DNA of 64,000 bases from Skeletonema tropicum (GCA_037178625.1 CM074134.1:2542001-2606000), one strand, 5' to 3'. Positions 19,871 to 31,608 are shown, counted from the first letter of the stretch. The notes: generated from the letters alone by a model not told the origin. Made by a program: numbers and translations.

Positions 19871-21021
19871 GAGGAGGAGGGAGAGATGGATTGTATCTAT
19901 TGTTTTCTCCACTCCACGACGACGTGTGTTTCACGTGTGAAATGCCTCATGTGTACAACATGTGTAGGTAATGCTATGATCAAGACAAACTGCACACAAC
20001 TAGTATGAAATGCGGGTCTGAGGATCCAAATAAAATAATAATTTACAATATAATCTCTTCAACATGGGCATGTCTGACAATGACGGTTGGAGCTCTGCTC
20101 TATTCATCAAAAGTTGATGTGTAATTGAAGATGCCTGCCCAAGGTGGTCACATCTTCTTGTCTTTGAAACCATATTCTCTGCTCCGTTGAATTCTTGATG
20201 CGTTTGCGATTCATGGCAAAAGTCTCTCCGATTCTCTTCTCTACGACAATCATACCTCTTTTCCCATCCACCTTCAAAAGGAAGCAAGTACAGGTCAAGC
20301 AAATCCGTTCGTATCTTCTTCTTTGGGCTGTACCAAGACTGTTATTTCCCGCAACAAACATCGGCGTGGATCGCTTCCATGAAGGTTGTAACTTCTTCCG
20401 ATCTCTTCCTATGCAAATCTGGTCTATCACGTAGTCTTCTCGTCTACTGGCGACTTCTTTGGAAAACAATGCTGCTGCCCTAACTCAAAAAATGATGCAT
20501 TCCGTACCCTGTGAGCTCACAAGCTCAGCCTTATTAGCCTCGAGGCTATTGATTTTTTTAGGCTGCTCAGAAAAAGATATGATGAATGCATACTACATCG
20601 AAGTAGTTGTCACAGAGACTGATACAGATTCAGCCTTACTTTTTCCATCTGCTCCTCTCTCTCCGCGAAATAACCCGTATACGATAGGTGTACACTTCAA
20701 CTATGTACCGGTTTCTCGTTAATAGATACATAGAAACTCAGTTCCTGCAGCGCAACCTCCTCAATTTCAATCTATCACCTTGCCAGATCATATCAACTGA
20801 GTGAGTAACTAATCTTGATCCTTTCACACCTTGCCAGAGACTCCTGAGAATGCACTCATAACTGTGAGTGCTTCGTCCGGTATGAGATGAGATTCATGCA
20901 ATTCAGATCATGACTAGGAGTAATCTATAGTACTTCTAGCCGCTGGATATCTACTTCACAGGAAATACCAGAACTGCTTCTGTGTCTGAGCTGTCCATTC
21001 CATATTTAATTTACCATCTAA
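19871..21021. other. Gap without a supported gene
   Basis: Two overlapping frames (20107-20469 minus and 20459-20722 plus) both open with TTG rather than ATG and show no domain. Probably intergenic, perhaps with an unrecognised short gene on the minus strand whose first ATG would be at 20361. Confidence 0.4.
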
Positions 21022-23268
21022 TTAATCGTCGTCAGAATCACTATCACTATCTCCAAAGCAAGCAAATGCATCGCTCAACGCCGCATTGTCTAATTGCTCC
21101 TTATTGGCAGGTTTGCTAGGCTCGACATCTGTGGTTCCACAAGGCTCCCATAACAGCTCCAACATTTCGCGAGAGTCGTCTTTGCACACTGACACCGATC
21201 CCAAGCGAAATGGAAGAAGAGTAGAAGATGAAATGTCACCACTCTGCTTCAAGTCTGGGTGGAATTGTTGAGTATATAAGTCTTGAGCAGGATCTTTCGT
21301 ACAAATCTCTGAACCAAAGCGTTCGCATCGATGTGAACACTGTCTCTCAGGTCCATACCAAAACTCTAACACCATGACATTCCGTCGACCTGATCTCACT
21401 CGATCCACACAATGATACTTGTGTGATACAAAGATCAACGCATCTCCCTGTTTGAACTCGTGCTTCTTCAATGTTCCATCTACCTCTTCAGTTTGGAGAT
21501 GACCTCCTTCAAAAGACCCATCTTCGGATAGCATTATATCCATGGTCAGCAATGAATTCAGATCGTAATGTTTCGGGTCGGCAAGCTCGCCATATTCGTC
21601 CATTTGATGATACTCAACGACCCGGATGTTGACATGATCGACATTGTCAAACAAACACCAATTATCTTCGTCCACTTGGCGTACTGCTTCTAAAATTCGT
21701 TGTCTCAGAACAGGTAACTTTTGTCGAAATAGATCGTCACTTTGGAGGTACAATACTTTCCAAGAATCTGTATGCGCCTCAAGTGCACCAGAATCCGCTG
21801 CATTAGATTCAAGTTTAGCCTTCGCTGTTGAATGTATCATCTCTATCTCTTCCAAGCTCAGAAATTTCTCCAGCCGGACGACTTGTGTTCTTTGAGCATT
21901 CGCAACATCCATCGCTCCACTTTTTTGTACATCTTCTCCATAATGCTCACGTTGCCAATCGTCCACCGTCAATGACCAGTCACGTCTTCTAGCAGCAACA
22001 ATTACACCTTCATCATCGCTTGTTGTATGGTCCCTCAGCAAATATTCACGAAGTAGGAGCGCATGTCCAGATCTATGGCCGTGTATATGCTTACATGACT
22101 CGTCTACCATATCTGAAACTGCTTCTACACTCACGCCACTATTCACCAGTAAAGTTGCGGAAGGATGATTTGACAACATGGAAACCAAGCCATTGAAAAA
22201 TTGGCCATTCAGCAAATGGTTAGGAAATACATCATCGGAACTGCACACATTCACAATTATTGTGTCGAATTCACCAACATCTTGACCTTGTGAACATTGT
22301 CGCTTGACATAGTCGATAGGATCTGTAATCTGAATTTTGTCAAGTACACAAGTTGGTAATTGAAAATATTTCACCGCAATATCCACAATAGACTGCGATG
22401 CCTCAATAACTCGAAGGTCCATATCTGTAATATGATTTTGCAAGAACGAAACCAATTGACCACAGCCTAAACCGATCATTAGTACCTTTGCCGATTCTTT
22501 GTTTGCACTTGAAAGTCCAGCCAAGGTAGTCTCAGTCCATGATTCCAAACGTTGACCTATCGAATGCGATGTGTCCATTTCTCCCAAAGCATCTGCGTAA
22601 AGCCCTCGCCAGCATCCATTGTAGATGCCTCGTAAACGAGAACTTGTCCCGTCCTCATCGCTCTTCAATACATCTATAACAGAGATACAGGCATCAGTAT
22701 CCGATAAATCACTGCATTCTAAATCACATTGATTCTCTTGTGTACCATGCTCAAAATGCACCACAGTAGCAGCCCAAACAACTTGACCATCCACACATCC
22801 TGGTTCAATCAACACAGGAATCGAAAGCATCAATTTCATCTGCCAGCTTATTTTCTCATAATCCGGTTCTTCCGATATTTCTCCGTTTTCATGTTCGTAC
22901 ACTATCCCACCAGATACTTTTTCACTTTGATCTACTGGATGCCATCCTAGTGACTTTAGATGCATTTCAGCTATGGTGTATAAATCACTCAATGTTAGTA
23001 ATGCAACATCTGCCATTTCTTCCAAGGATGCCTGATTATCATCATCACTGGAAGTAGTAGAAACGGGACGAAAGTCGTTATTTGGATCACGATCGACGCG
23101 TTGCATCATGGCAAGCAGTGCAACGATGCAATCGTTTGCGATGCTTGCTTCTGCGATTTTGATTGCTGAGGAGAGTTCATCTTTGTCGATGTGCTGTTGG
23201 AGACGCGTGCGAAGACTTGCTGCCTGAGAGCATAGTCGTTTGGATATGTCTTTGTCGTCGATGTTCAT
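21022..23268 (-). CDS. Fusion of SAM-methyltransferase-like domain and 2-oxoglutarate/Fe(II) oxygenase
   Basis: Starts at ATG 23268 (the frame upstream opens only with TTG); 748 residues, no intron. Residues ~1-240 are helical and unassigned. Residues ~255-420 have a spermidine-synthase/METTL13-like Rossmann pattern: VLMIGLGCGQLVSFLQNH, then LRVIEASQSIVDIAVKYF with the acidic residue ending strand 2, and FDTIIVNVCSSDD. Residues ~475-640 are a prolyl-hydroxylase-like oxygenase: RVVEYHQMDEYGELADP, metal ligands H-x-D in KHYDLN (about 564-566) and the distal His in YHCVDRVRSGRR (about 617), with the Arg that holds 2-oxoglutarate following in VRSGRRNVMVLEFW. The tail is acidic. Substrate unknown; both activities are inferred from motifs, the methyltransferase part less securely because its catalytic residues are not diagnostic. 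Confidence 0.8.
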   Translation of the reverse strand: MNIDDKDISKRLCSQAASLRTRLQQHIDKDELSSAIKIAEASIANDCIVALLAMMQRVDRDPNNDFRPVSTTSSDDDNQASLEEMADVALLTLSDLYTIAEMHLKSLGWHPVDQSEKVSGGIVYEHENGEISEEPDYEKISWQMKLMLSIPVLIEPGCVDGQVVWAATVVHFEHGTQENQCDLECSDLSDTDACISVIDVLKSDEDGTSSRLRGIYNGCWRGLYADALGEMDTSHSIGQRLESWTETTLAGLSSANKESAKVLMIGLGCGQLVSFLQNHITDMDLRVIEASQSIVDIAVKYFQLPTCVLDKIQITDPIDYVKRQCSQGQDVGEFDTIIVNVCSSDDVFPNHLLNGQFFNGLVSMLSNHPSATLLVNSGVSVEAVSDMVDESCKHIHGHRSGHALLLREYLLRDHTTSDDEGVIVAARRRDWSLTVDDWQREHYGEDVQKSGAMDVANAQRTQVVRLEKFLSLEEIEMIHSTAKAKLESNAADSGALEAHTDSWKVLYLQSDDLFRQKLPVLRQRILEAVRQVDEDNWCLFDNVDHVNIRVVEYHQMDEYGELADPKHYDLNSLLTMDIMLSEDGSFEGGHLQTEEVDGTLKKHEFKQGDALIFVSHKYHCVDRVRSGRRNVMVLEFWYGPERQCSHRCERFGSEICTKDPAQDLYTQQFHPDLKQSGDISSSTLLPFRLGSVSVCKDDSREMLELLWEPCGTTDVEPSKPANKEQLDNAALSDAFACFGDSDSDSDDD

Positions 23269-23862
23269 GATGTCTCTATGGCCGCATGTAGTGGAGCCTG
23301 CAGGCAGTAGATCGACAGGACGAGGCAAGAGGCAGCTTATTCAGCCAGAGCATAAAAGGCGCCGCCCGCTGCAACATCGACAGACAGATTTTTTGCTCTT
23401 GCTTAAGTACTTTGATTTCTCCTTCTTGAGAATCTTTTTGAGAAAGCTACCGACGTTCACGTCAACATCACATCACTTCATGCGAACCATGGCATGAACC
23501 AAGATGCCATCACCGCCACATCACAATACTTATCGTAGGTCTTGGGTCTTGAGCGGCCCTTTTGGAACGAGATACATCATGGTATTGGGCTGGACACTGC
23601 TCAAGGTAGAAGTACCTATAGAGAATTAAATGACCTTAAAACATGACGGTGAGTTTGTTAAATGCGATGTGGCGATGCTATGTGTGTTCCCCGTTCCCCG
23701 TCAGAGATCAGTGAGCTGCATGCAGGTGTCGGTGTCGTTATCGTGGGTTGTAAAACATGATTATTTAATAATCTTTGAGCTAGATAGACATATAGCAACA
23801 TTCCATTGTATTGCTTTCTATGCTCAACTGCACGTGCTTTCTCGCCTATCTTCCGACTGCAG
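23269..23862. promoter_or_regulatory. Divergent promoter region
   Basis: Lies between the minus-strand oxygenase fusion and the plus-strand kinase-like gene and should hold both promoters. No motif or repeat stands out. Confidence 0.35.
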
Positions 23863-25938
23863 ATGAATCTATCCCACATCGACGGCGATGATGACGCCAG
23901 CAAACTAAACACCAATAACAATAAGAACACTATCCGCCTACTTCAATCCATCCTCTCCGGCAAGCCAATTGACGGTAGTGATATTCAAACTCTCGACGAT
24001 GCTACTCGTGAACTCAAACGTATCCGTCAACTCATGGAGCAATACGATCATAATGCTGTGACACCTGCTTCATCCTCCACTGATGCTGCCGCTGCTGCAA
24101 CCAAGACCAAACCTACGGACACTCCAGTACAGGTTCAGAGTACTAGGCAACGGCGCAACGCCGTATTTGAAGAGCATCATATCAATAACTACATGAAGAG
24201 CTCTATTCCCAAAGAAAATCACGTCCGAGCATTAATCTTGAACGCAATCAAGAACAACTTGCTATTTCAACAAAATACCAACGATGAATTGATGGAATTG
24301 GTTGATATTTTTGAACCATGTCACTTCCCTCAAGGGGAAGTGGTGTTTCAACAGGGGGATAGTGGACATGATTCTTGTTATGTTGTGGAACAAGGGCAGT
24401 TGTCTGTTTACGTAAGTCAGGGTGGTGCCTACCAGCTCATTGGAACATATCATGATGGAAAGTTGTTTGGAGAAGGGGCACTGATATATGGTTCTCCCCA
24501 CCTTGCCACGGTTGTTTGTGATGTGGATTGTAAACTGTGGAGAATTAAACGATCTTGGTATCGTGGTGTGGTGGGACAGTACCATCGAAATTTGATTGAT
24601 TGTCTGACCGGATTCCTTCTCGAGGTATGTCTTGTTCACAAGGGTGAGAATATATATTTTAACAAGTTGTTCAGTCCGATACAGTTGGTGACAATGGCAA
24701 GCGTGGCTAAGCAAATTTCCTTCAAGGCAGGTGATGTAATCATTCGCCTGAAAGAAAAGGGTGATACATTTTATATGATACAAAAGGGTGTTGTGGATCT
24801 GTATGTGAAATCTATGAAGATTGCACCGTCCTGGGAAAGAGGCAAGTACTTTGAGGAGAATGCATTGCTCAATGATTATGTTGAGAATGATAAAAATGCA
24901 GCTTATCGAGAATATGCAACCTTGCGAGCCCAGACAGATGTAACTTGCTTTCTTTTGACACGTCAAGATGTCAACCGCGTGATTGGAAGTTTGGATGAAA
25001 TTCTGAAGCGTGGCTTCCCTACGGAACAAATCCGCACGAGTACTGTACAAAGGGATGAAAAGGTCCAATATCAGATTGATGATCTGGAATTATTTGGAGT
25101 TATGAAATCTGGAGCGTTTGGTAAGATTAGTAGAGTCGCCAAGGCCAAAGAGACTGGAAAGTATTACACTCTGAAAATGCAGAGCAAATCCCCCGATGTC
25201 TCAAGTAGGCAAGAAGACGCTATGAATGAATACTCGGTATTGAGAGAACTTGATCACCCATTCATCGTTAGACTTCATTGTGATATGCAAGATGAACAGT
25301 ACATTTACTTATTGACTGACATTCACCATGAATTGATACAGATTATGGATCAAAAGGGATCTTGTAGCGAAGATTGCATCAGGTTCTACTCTGCAAGTGT
25401 ACTATTAGCCTTGCAGGCGATGCATAGCATCTTCCTCGTGCATCGAGACTTGACGCCTGAGAATCTTGCGTTGGATAACCGCGGATACTGCATCATCAAT
25501 GACCTGAGTTTGGCCAAGAAATGCGATGGTCATCTGTACACTTTCTGTGGTACTCCAGAGTACTTGGCACCGGAGGTCATTCGTGGGACGGGGTACAACT
25601 GGGGAGTAGACTACTGGGGCTTGGGAGTCCTAATTTATGAACTCTACACTGGAACTGCGCCATTTGAGTCATATGATCCGACGGGAACGGCAAAGAAGAT
25701 ATTGAAAGGTTTTGTCAATTTTCCTGACAACGTGACTGGTCCCATGAAAGATTTGATTAAGGCTCTGCTGACGAAGGATCAGACTAGAAGGTTAGGAGTC
25801 TTAAAGGGTGGGGCAGAAGATGTCAAGAGGCATCGATTTTTTACCGGGTTTGATTGGGGAGGGCTGTTGAATATGCAACTACAGCCTCCTCTGGAACCGC
25901 CAGCGATGAATTATGAATCTCTCGGGGCCGGAAGATAA
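23863..25938 (+). CDS. Cyclic-nucleotide-dependent protein-kinase-like protein with altered active-site motifs
   Basis: Start at ATG 23863 (691 residues; the frame upstream opens with TTG). Two cNMP-binding folds: about 125-240 (FPQGEVVFQQGDSGHDSCYVVEQG .. GEGALIYGSPHLATV) and about 250-385 (FKAGDVIIRLKEKGDTFYMIQKG). Then an AGC-type kinase at about 400-665 with VMKSGAFGKISRV, Lys in YYTLKMQSK, a TFCGTPEYLAPEVI activation segment and DYWGLGVLIYEL. The order is that of PKG. Two catalytic motifs differ: HRDLTPEN (about 527) where HRDLKPEN is usual, and DLSL (about 547) where DFGF is usual. In the first cNMP site the Arg that binds cyclic phosphate (..TPRAAT..) is replaced by His (GSPHLAT). It may be a weak kinase or pseudokinase. 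No intron. Confidence 0.88.
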   Translation: MNLSHIDGDDDASKLNTNNNKNTIRLLQSILSGKPIDGSDIQTLDDATRELKRIRQLMEQYDHNAVTPASSSTDAAAAATKTKPTDTPVQVQSTRQRRNAVFEEHHINNYMKSSIPKENHVRALILNAIKNNLLFQQNTNDELMELVDIFEPCHFPQGEVVFQQGDSGHDSCYVVEQGQLSVYVSQGGAYQLIGTYHDGKLFGEGALIYGSPHLATVVCDVDCKLWRIKRSWYRGVVGQYHRNLIDCLTGFLLEVCLVHKGENIYFNKLFSPIQLVTMASVAKQISFKAGDVIIRLKEKGDTFYMIQKGVVDLYVKSMKIAPSWERGKYFEENALLNDYVENDKNAAYREYATLRAQTDVTCFLLTRQDVNRVIGSLDEILKRGFPTEQIRTSTVQRDEKVQYQIDDLELFGVMKSGAFGKISRVAKAKETGKYYTLKMQSKSPDVSSRQEDAMNEYSVLRELDHPFIVRLHCDMQDEQYIYLLTDIHHELIQIMDQKGSCSEDCIRFYSASVLLALQAMHSIFLVHRDLTPENLALDNRGYCIINDLSLAKKCDGHLYTFCGTPEYLAPEVIRGTGYNWGVDYWGLGVLIYELYTGTAPFESYDPTGTAKKILKGFVNFPDNVTGPMKDLIKALLTKDQTRRLGVLKGGAEDVKRHRFFTGFDWGGLLNMQLQPPLEPPAMNYESLGAGR

Positions 25939-26076
25939 TGCAACAATGTCTGTCACAAACTAGATTCCAGTGTTTGGTGATTGAGTAAGCATTGTTTTTG
26001 AGTTATGCAACCAGTGAGCTTAAACAAAAGAACGTGTTGTTGGACTTTTACTACACAAATTACAATTGCACATCTA

Positions 26077-29000
26077 TCATGATCGGCCGCTCTTGCCAGA
26101 GCTCAATTTCATATAGTCTAGCCTTCGATCCCGAAAGTCATAGTCCTGGCTATCTAGCATGCTTGGAAAAATGTCTATAGTTGCATCATGCTCGGCATTT
26201 GTCGGCGTTTTCTCTTCGCTCTTGTCTTTACCGTCATTTTGTAATAATTTGTCTTGTGAGTTTTTGTCCTTGTCAAAGAATCCAAGTTGTGGAGTTGATG
26301 GTTGGGTTGTTAATAAATTGTCAGGCTTTGCTGGGGGCAGCGGAAGGACTGATGACATTGGTTGCGGAGAGACATCACTGGTACTTTCTATGAAAAATGC
26401 GTCTTCTTTCTGATGATCAAGTTTGTTTTCGGAGCTGTCTTCTTTACCTTTTGCTGGAGGAGCTGACTTCTCTTTCAGCAGTTGCGAAGCTGCTTTATCT
26501 CCATTCCCTGCTTCGTCTGTTGTACTTCCTGTTGCGGAAGTCTTGGATTCGGTTGGCTCGCCAGCATCTTCTGCCATTCCCCCTCGAGGTGGTTTGTCGG
26601 TCTTAGATCCGTCAGATTCCGATAATGTGCTTTCGTCGTTGGGTACTAAATTTGCCGCGGTGGTATCAACAAAATGTGGCTCCTGTGATTCGGCAATGAT
26701 TTCTGGCGCACTCTTTTTCGTTTCTTTGGGAAGTTCAGGTAGCTGCATTTGATTCGATGGTGATCTTCTAAACTTCCAAGTCAATGAAGACGCATGCTGA
26801 GATGATGCAGCTGATGATGATGTAGTGTCTTCTTCCACAGTAACCTTTTCCGTAACTTGGTTGCCTCCACTTCTCTGTGGCACGGCATCACCCCACTGCC
26901 ATGGGTTCCATGCCAATTCACCTATCATGGTGGACACCCTCGACGGGAGCATAGGAAGACCCATCTTCACAAACAAACGATTTTGCCACCCAGGATAAAC
27001 TTCAGGATACCCAAGCATTAGACCTTTGATACCCTCGCTTGCCACCAATTCTGGAGTCTTGGCGTAACCAGGAAAATGAAAGCAGGCAGCATCTTCTACG
27101 GCACTCGTTGATGCAAAGGAGGTATCCTTCACAGCACCAGGTAAAAGGCATGTCACACCCACCCCAAAGCGCTCCAATTCTCTTCCCAATGAAGACGCCA
27201 AACTTTTCTCAAACGATTTCGTTGCAGCATAGACAGCGACGCTGGGACATCCCGGCATAGCTCCACTCATCGAACTAACGAACAATATTCTCCCACGACG
27301 GCGATCCTTCATATTCTTTCCATACAACCGACTCAATTCCACAACACTCCCAACATTCAATTGGATCATACGCAATGCATCACCAACATCTCCATCAATC
27401 AAATCCCCATGAGTACAAACACCAGCATTATTGATTAGGATATCCACATCCAAACCAGCCTTGGTCGTCGCGGCATGTATCCTCGAGGCACAATCTGGAG
27501 AAGTCAAATCCGCTTGCAATATACGACAGGGAATACCGTAATGTGTTTCAATATCTTTGGCTACAACCGAGAGTTTGTCAACGTCACGTGCCACAAGAAT
27601 GAGTGGGATGTTATATCTTGCCAATTCCACAGCGATAGCTCGTCCAATTCCACGTGATGCTCCAGTTACCAATGCATATCCAGTGGTGGTTGTTGCAGCA
27701 GCGTCACTACTACTACTGGATGAAGACTTGGTGGTGGAGTTGGATGAATTGCGCAATGCCAAAAGAGTTTCTTGTGTTCTCTTCCTTCGTTGATGATAGG
27801 ATTGTTCGTTTCGACTGTTGTAACCTTCCAACCAAGTGCGATAGGCAGAACTGATTGTACCAAACGATTTTAGGTCCCAGCCGTGTTGTGGAGAAGACGA
27901 AGAGGAGTCGACGCCCGAGGCAGGATCACTACTTTTTTCCTCCTCCTTGGAAGCTTTCGACTTGCTTTTACTACCACTACTACTACCAGAAGAGTCTTCA
28001 CTTCTTCTTCTTCTCAATCATCACCTCACCACCACCACTCGTCATCTTCTTCTTATCATAATCATCTTCCTCCACTCTTTCCTCCGGTAAAAACGGTGGC
28101 AAATTCGGTTCTCTCACATTACACCCCTTCATAACCGGCAATGGTGCCAACCGTCTATACTTGGTAGCCTCACTATGCATCCAACTCACTGCCGCACTTG
28201 TCATTGTAAATTTGACCAACCGTCGCAACGGGTCTTGTTTGCGGGGTAGCATGTACAATAGTAGTAACGTTGGTGATGCAGGCGGGAGATGGACCGAAAA
28301 GTCACTCCCGACATATCCCAATTGTCGTAATCGTATGGATGCTTGTAATTTGAGATATTGGAATAGAATATCTCTATCTGATGATGAAGAAGAATCAGTG
28401 TTGGTAGGATGAACTGTTCTTGTCGTTTCCGTCATTCTCACCACGTCGTGAATTCTTACTTTTGGAAGAATCTTTCTTATTACTCATTGTTGCAGAGGCA
28501 GTTGCCATGGGTGTAGTTGTATCCTTAATCCAATATCCCTGTTGTTGCTGTTGTGGTTGTTCATTTTCCACTTCACTCTCATTCACATTGCCACCACCAC
28601 CAATAATAGTCCCTCGAATCATAGATTCACCCCGTTGCAACAATCTCGTTGCCCATTCTCTCCCCTGATCGAATACATTATTGGGTTCTTGTTCTTGATA
28701 TCCTTCATTATTATCACTATAATAATTCCTTAGTCGCTTTTGCTGCTGTGATGATTGAAATCTGCTCATCTTGCTGTGTCGAGTGTCCATCACGTTGTTC
28801 CGAGGCAAACTTGTAATAATCATTGCGTAATGATCCAAGTGGCCATGGAAGCCATAATTCCTTTTTCCGCGGTTGGAGTTTAATGTGATTGCCAGGTGAG
28901 ACAACAACAATGTTCTTTTGCTTTTGTTGTTTGTGTGGAACTTTTTCATTGTTGGAATTAGTATTGTTGACATCTTCATTGTTGCTGTTGTTGTTACTGC

Positions 29001-29454
29001 CAGTATTGATGATGGATCTTCTATTATTGTGATTATTGCCACTGCTGCTGCTGCTGCTGCGTCGTGATTGTATGTTTTTGGCGGTTGTTGTTGTTTGCCA
29101 TCCAAATACATTTTGTGATCGTCGTAGCCGTGATGTCGATGTGATTGTCGGACCGGGCGATGATTGTAATGCATGTCGTCTATTTCGTAACAAGTGCTGT
29201 TGTTGATGTTGTTGCTGCAATTGCCGTGATGATGATCTCTGCCAACCAAATACATTTGTACTGTGTTGGAAATTGTTCTTCTTCGCGTTGACACCACCAC
29301 CTCTCAATAATAGGAGTAGTAACAAGAGAGGCAAACATGAGGCGAATCCCATTCGCCGCCGCCGTCGTCGTGATGATGGTCGTAGCAACATCATCAATGC
29401 TATTTTATGCTCATCAGAGTCCCTCCTCCTTCTTCTTGCGTGTGTTGTATTCAT
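26077..29454 (-). CDS. Short-chain dehydrogenase/reductase with long secretory N-terminal region; frame broken twice
   Basis: Annotated as one locus. ATG 29454 opens an Arg-rich N-terminus with a hydrophobic signal (CLPLLLLLLLLRGGGVNA), two NVFGWQ motifs and long Asn/Gln/Ser tracts. The frame moves by one base between 28850 and 28717, then a clean 64-base intron (28441-28378, donor GTGAGA, acceptor TCATCAG) leads to RRDRDILFQYLKLQ. Near 28000-28017 it moves by one base again into the dehydrogenase frame, which has no ATG of its own, so it must belong to the upstream exons or to an unseen start. SDR motifs: TGASRGIG, DILINNAG, VSSMSG and YAATK (Ser, Tyr, Lys catalytic set). The last ~270 residues are acidic and disordered. 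Alternatively the region is two genes, the first ending EKKKK at 27998. The SDR core itself is certain. Confidence 0.7.
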
Positions 29455-30131
29455 GTTGTTGATATAGCTGCTCCCATTAATTATGTAAGTATGATACCGT
29501 TTGCTTATTTTGCCATTTTTTTTTTTCCTGAAATTTTGGATTTCACTTCAACCTATCACGAACGTCAACCATCCATCACTACTTCTTCTCTCTGTGAGAT
29601 AATCGATTGATGGCTGTCATTGGATTTGAATTCGTTCATCATAATCAACGTCAATGACAGATGGTGACAGCAGTGTTGTATAGGGTTGAGACTGAAGAAG
29701 AAGAATATTATCCACGCCAGCAGTAGGGGACCAAGCCGCCTACACAACTCCCTTACACGCTAGAAACAATTCGAATTATTGATTTTTTATTATTGAGCGC
29801 ACAAAACAGAAGGAGGCTGAAACTGACAAGCAACTAACGAACGCTCCTGGCAACAGAAGACTATCTATGCTCATACTAATTGGACTGATTTTAGTTGGAA
29901 GAAGGGCTATTATTTAGTGAAACAGTAAAAGAAGTGAAGGAGAGAAGCAAAAAATAGCATTGCTGGTGGCTGACTCTCAATTTCCACCACACCACACATA
30001 TCCTTCCCATCAGATAGAGAGTTTCTCATTCATTTCATCTCGAATATAACGAACAGAGAGAGGAGAAGTGGAGCATTGAGGTGGAGAAAGCCTCTTGTCT
30101 TGTTTGATAGAATTATTGTGTAAAAAAAAAA
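29455..30131. promoter_or_regulatory. Divergent promoter region
   Basis: About 680 bases between a minus-strand and a plus-strand gene. Contains a T10 run (29517-29527) and an A11 run just before ATG 30132, but no repeat or RNA gene that I can recognise. Confidence 0.35.
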
Positions 30132-30777
30132 ATGCCTAAACTTCACAATGTTAGCAAGAGATTTCTAAAGAGGCAAGGTTACAAAGAATGCCTTGCCAAT
30201 GGTCAAAGAATACAAGGACAAGAAGAAGGACAAGTCAAAGTCAACAATACTACAAAAGCAACTAGTCTCAGTAAGAAGAGCAATAATCAACCAATAAGTG
30301 GAGGGGAATCCCTGTTGAATAATGGCATGAAAAAGGAAAAGAAGTCCAAAAATAATAATAATAGAGAAACTGGAGTGAAAATGAAACGAAGACGTCCAGA
30401 AGTGTCTGAAGCATCTTCAGCAGATGATGAATTCAATCAATACCAATGGTACTATCAATCACAGAAGAGACACAACAACAAGCACTACATCTTCATCAGC
30501 AGCTCCAGCTCCAGTTGCTGCTGCTACTGCATCTGTAAATCTCAAAAGAAAAGATCAACAACACATCATTTGGGTACGTATAGGATTAACCGACCATCCC
30601 GCATACGAATTGTACAATCCTGACAATCCCGGAAATAATAATGACAGCTCTACTGTGTGGGTGGAGTATGCAAGCAATGGAGACAAAGAATGTGTGCAGA
30701 GAAGTCAGATTACAACTGGTCTTCAAGATAGGAAACGACGTCGACCGAATTATGATGAGACTGGACGCAGAAAATAG
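30132..30777 (+). CDS. Basic low-complexity protein, probably nuclear, frame shifted once
   Basis: ATG 30132 opens a basic frame (KRFLKRQGYKECLANGQRI .. MKKEKKSKNNNNRE .. MKRRRPEVSEASSADDEF). Around 30440 coding quality passes to the next frame, which continues through a Thr/Ser/Ala tract to QHIIWVRIGLTDHPAYEL, STVWVEYASNGDKECVQRSQI and ends basic (RKRRRPNYDETGRRK) at 30777. Removing one base in the overlap joins them into about 215 residues; I saw no donor and acceptor pair that would do so. The IWVRIGL/VWVEYASNG pair of strands could be part of a small beta barrel such as a Tudor- or PWWP-like fold, a guess from spacing only. Confidence 0.5.
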
Positions 30778-31608
30778 TGGTGGCCAACACTCTGGTGGCA
30801 ATGTTGTCTTGTATTATGTATCCTGTGGCCAAATCTGGCAAATGCGGAATGTGGAATGCACATGCAAGACAAAACTCTCCATTGACATGACCCTTGCTGT
30901 ATCATCATGTTTCTTACCAGAAACAACAACATTCTCCAGTGTGTGTGCACTCAACATGCTCCAATGGACGTGTGGGGTGGCTATCATGTGCTTATATCTA
31001 GTTCTTGTGCCTTGGACATTGTATTTTGGGGTATCAGCCATGTTCAGATTTGTGGGGCCACTATAATATATTTCATAGCAACACTACACTAGAGTGGTTG
31101 CATGTGCATGTGCAGTTGGCTGTGTAAGCATGTGTCCAGCTCCAACCTCCAGAGAAGCAAAAGGACTATAAATGAAGGAAGATAATGATGATATGACCAG
31201 CTATATGGTTCCACTTAGGTCTTGGATTGTGTCAAGATTTTGGTGAGGAAGCTGGCCATAAAAGAACCTCCACTCGAAAAGGTGTCAGTGATGAGGCGTT
31301 GAAAACAAATTAGGAGTACTGGAATGCTTTGAGTCCTGACGAAATTATATTTTGATCTCTAGCCGCCATCGATGCATGATCACATTTCTCTCCGGATCAT
31401 CATCACGCTTAGATATGAATTTACCTACGGCTCATGTCAGGAAGTAAGAATCCAAAAATTTAAAAAATGAAATTGCCGCCGACAAAGCAGTCATTCACGC
31501 CTATCTATTCACACGCAGCGTCATCGATTGGCATCATAACATTAATAACGATTGGCATCATAACAATTACAGCAACCTTCTCTAGAGCACATCAACAATA
31601 CAATAACC
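30778..31608. other. Gap without a supported gene
   Basis: Short frames exist (30641-31066 plus, 30750-31041 minus) but overlap each other and show no domain. The last 100 bases before 31609 contain two close copies of ATTGGCATCATAACA (31527 and 31551), the 5' flank of the dehydrogenase gene. Confidence 0.4.

Noticed and set aside
20107..20722. Pair of open frames on opposite strands
   Set aside because: Both open with TTG, no splice partners, no domain.
24262..25068. 268-codon minus-strand open frame
   Set aside because: It lies entirely inside the kinase-like gene on the other strand and shows no domain.
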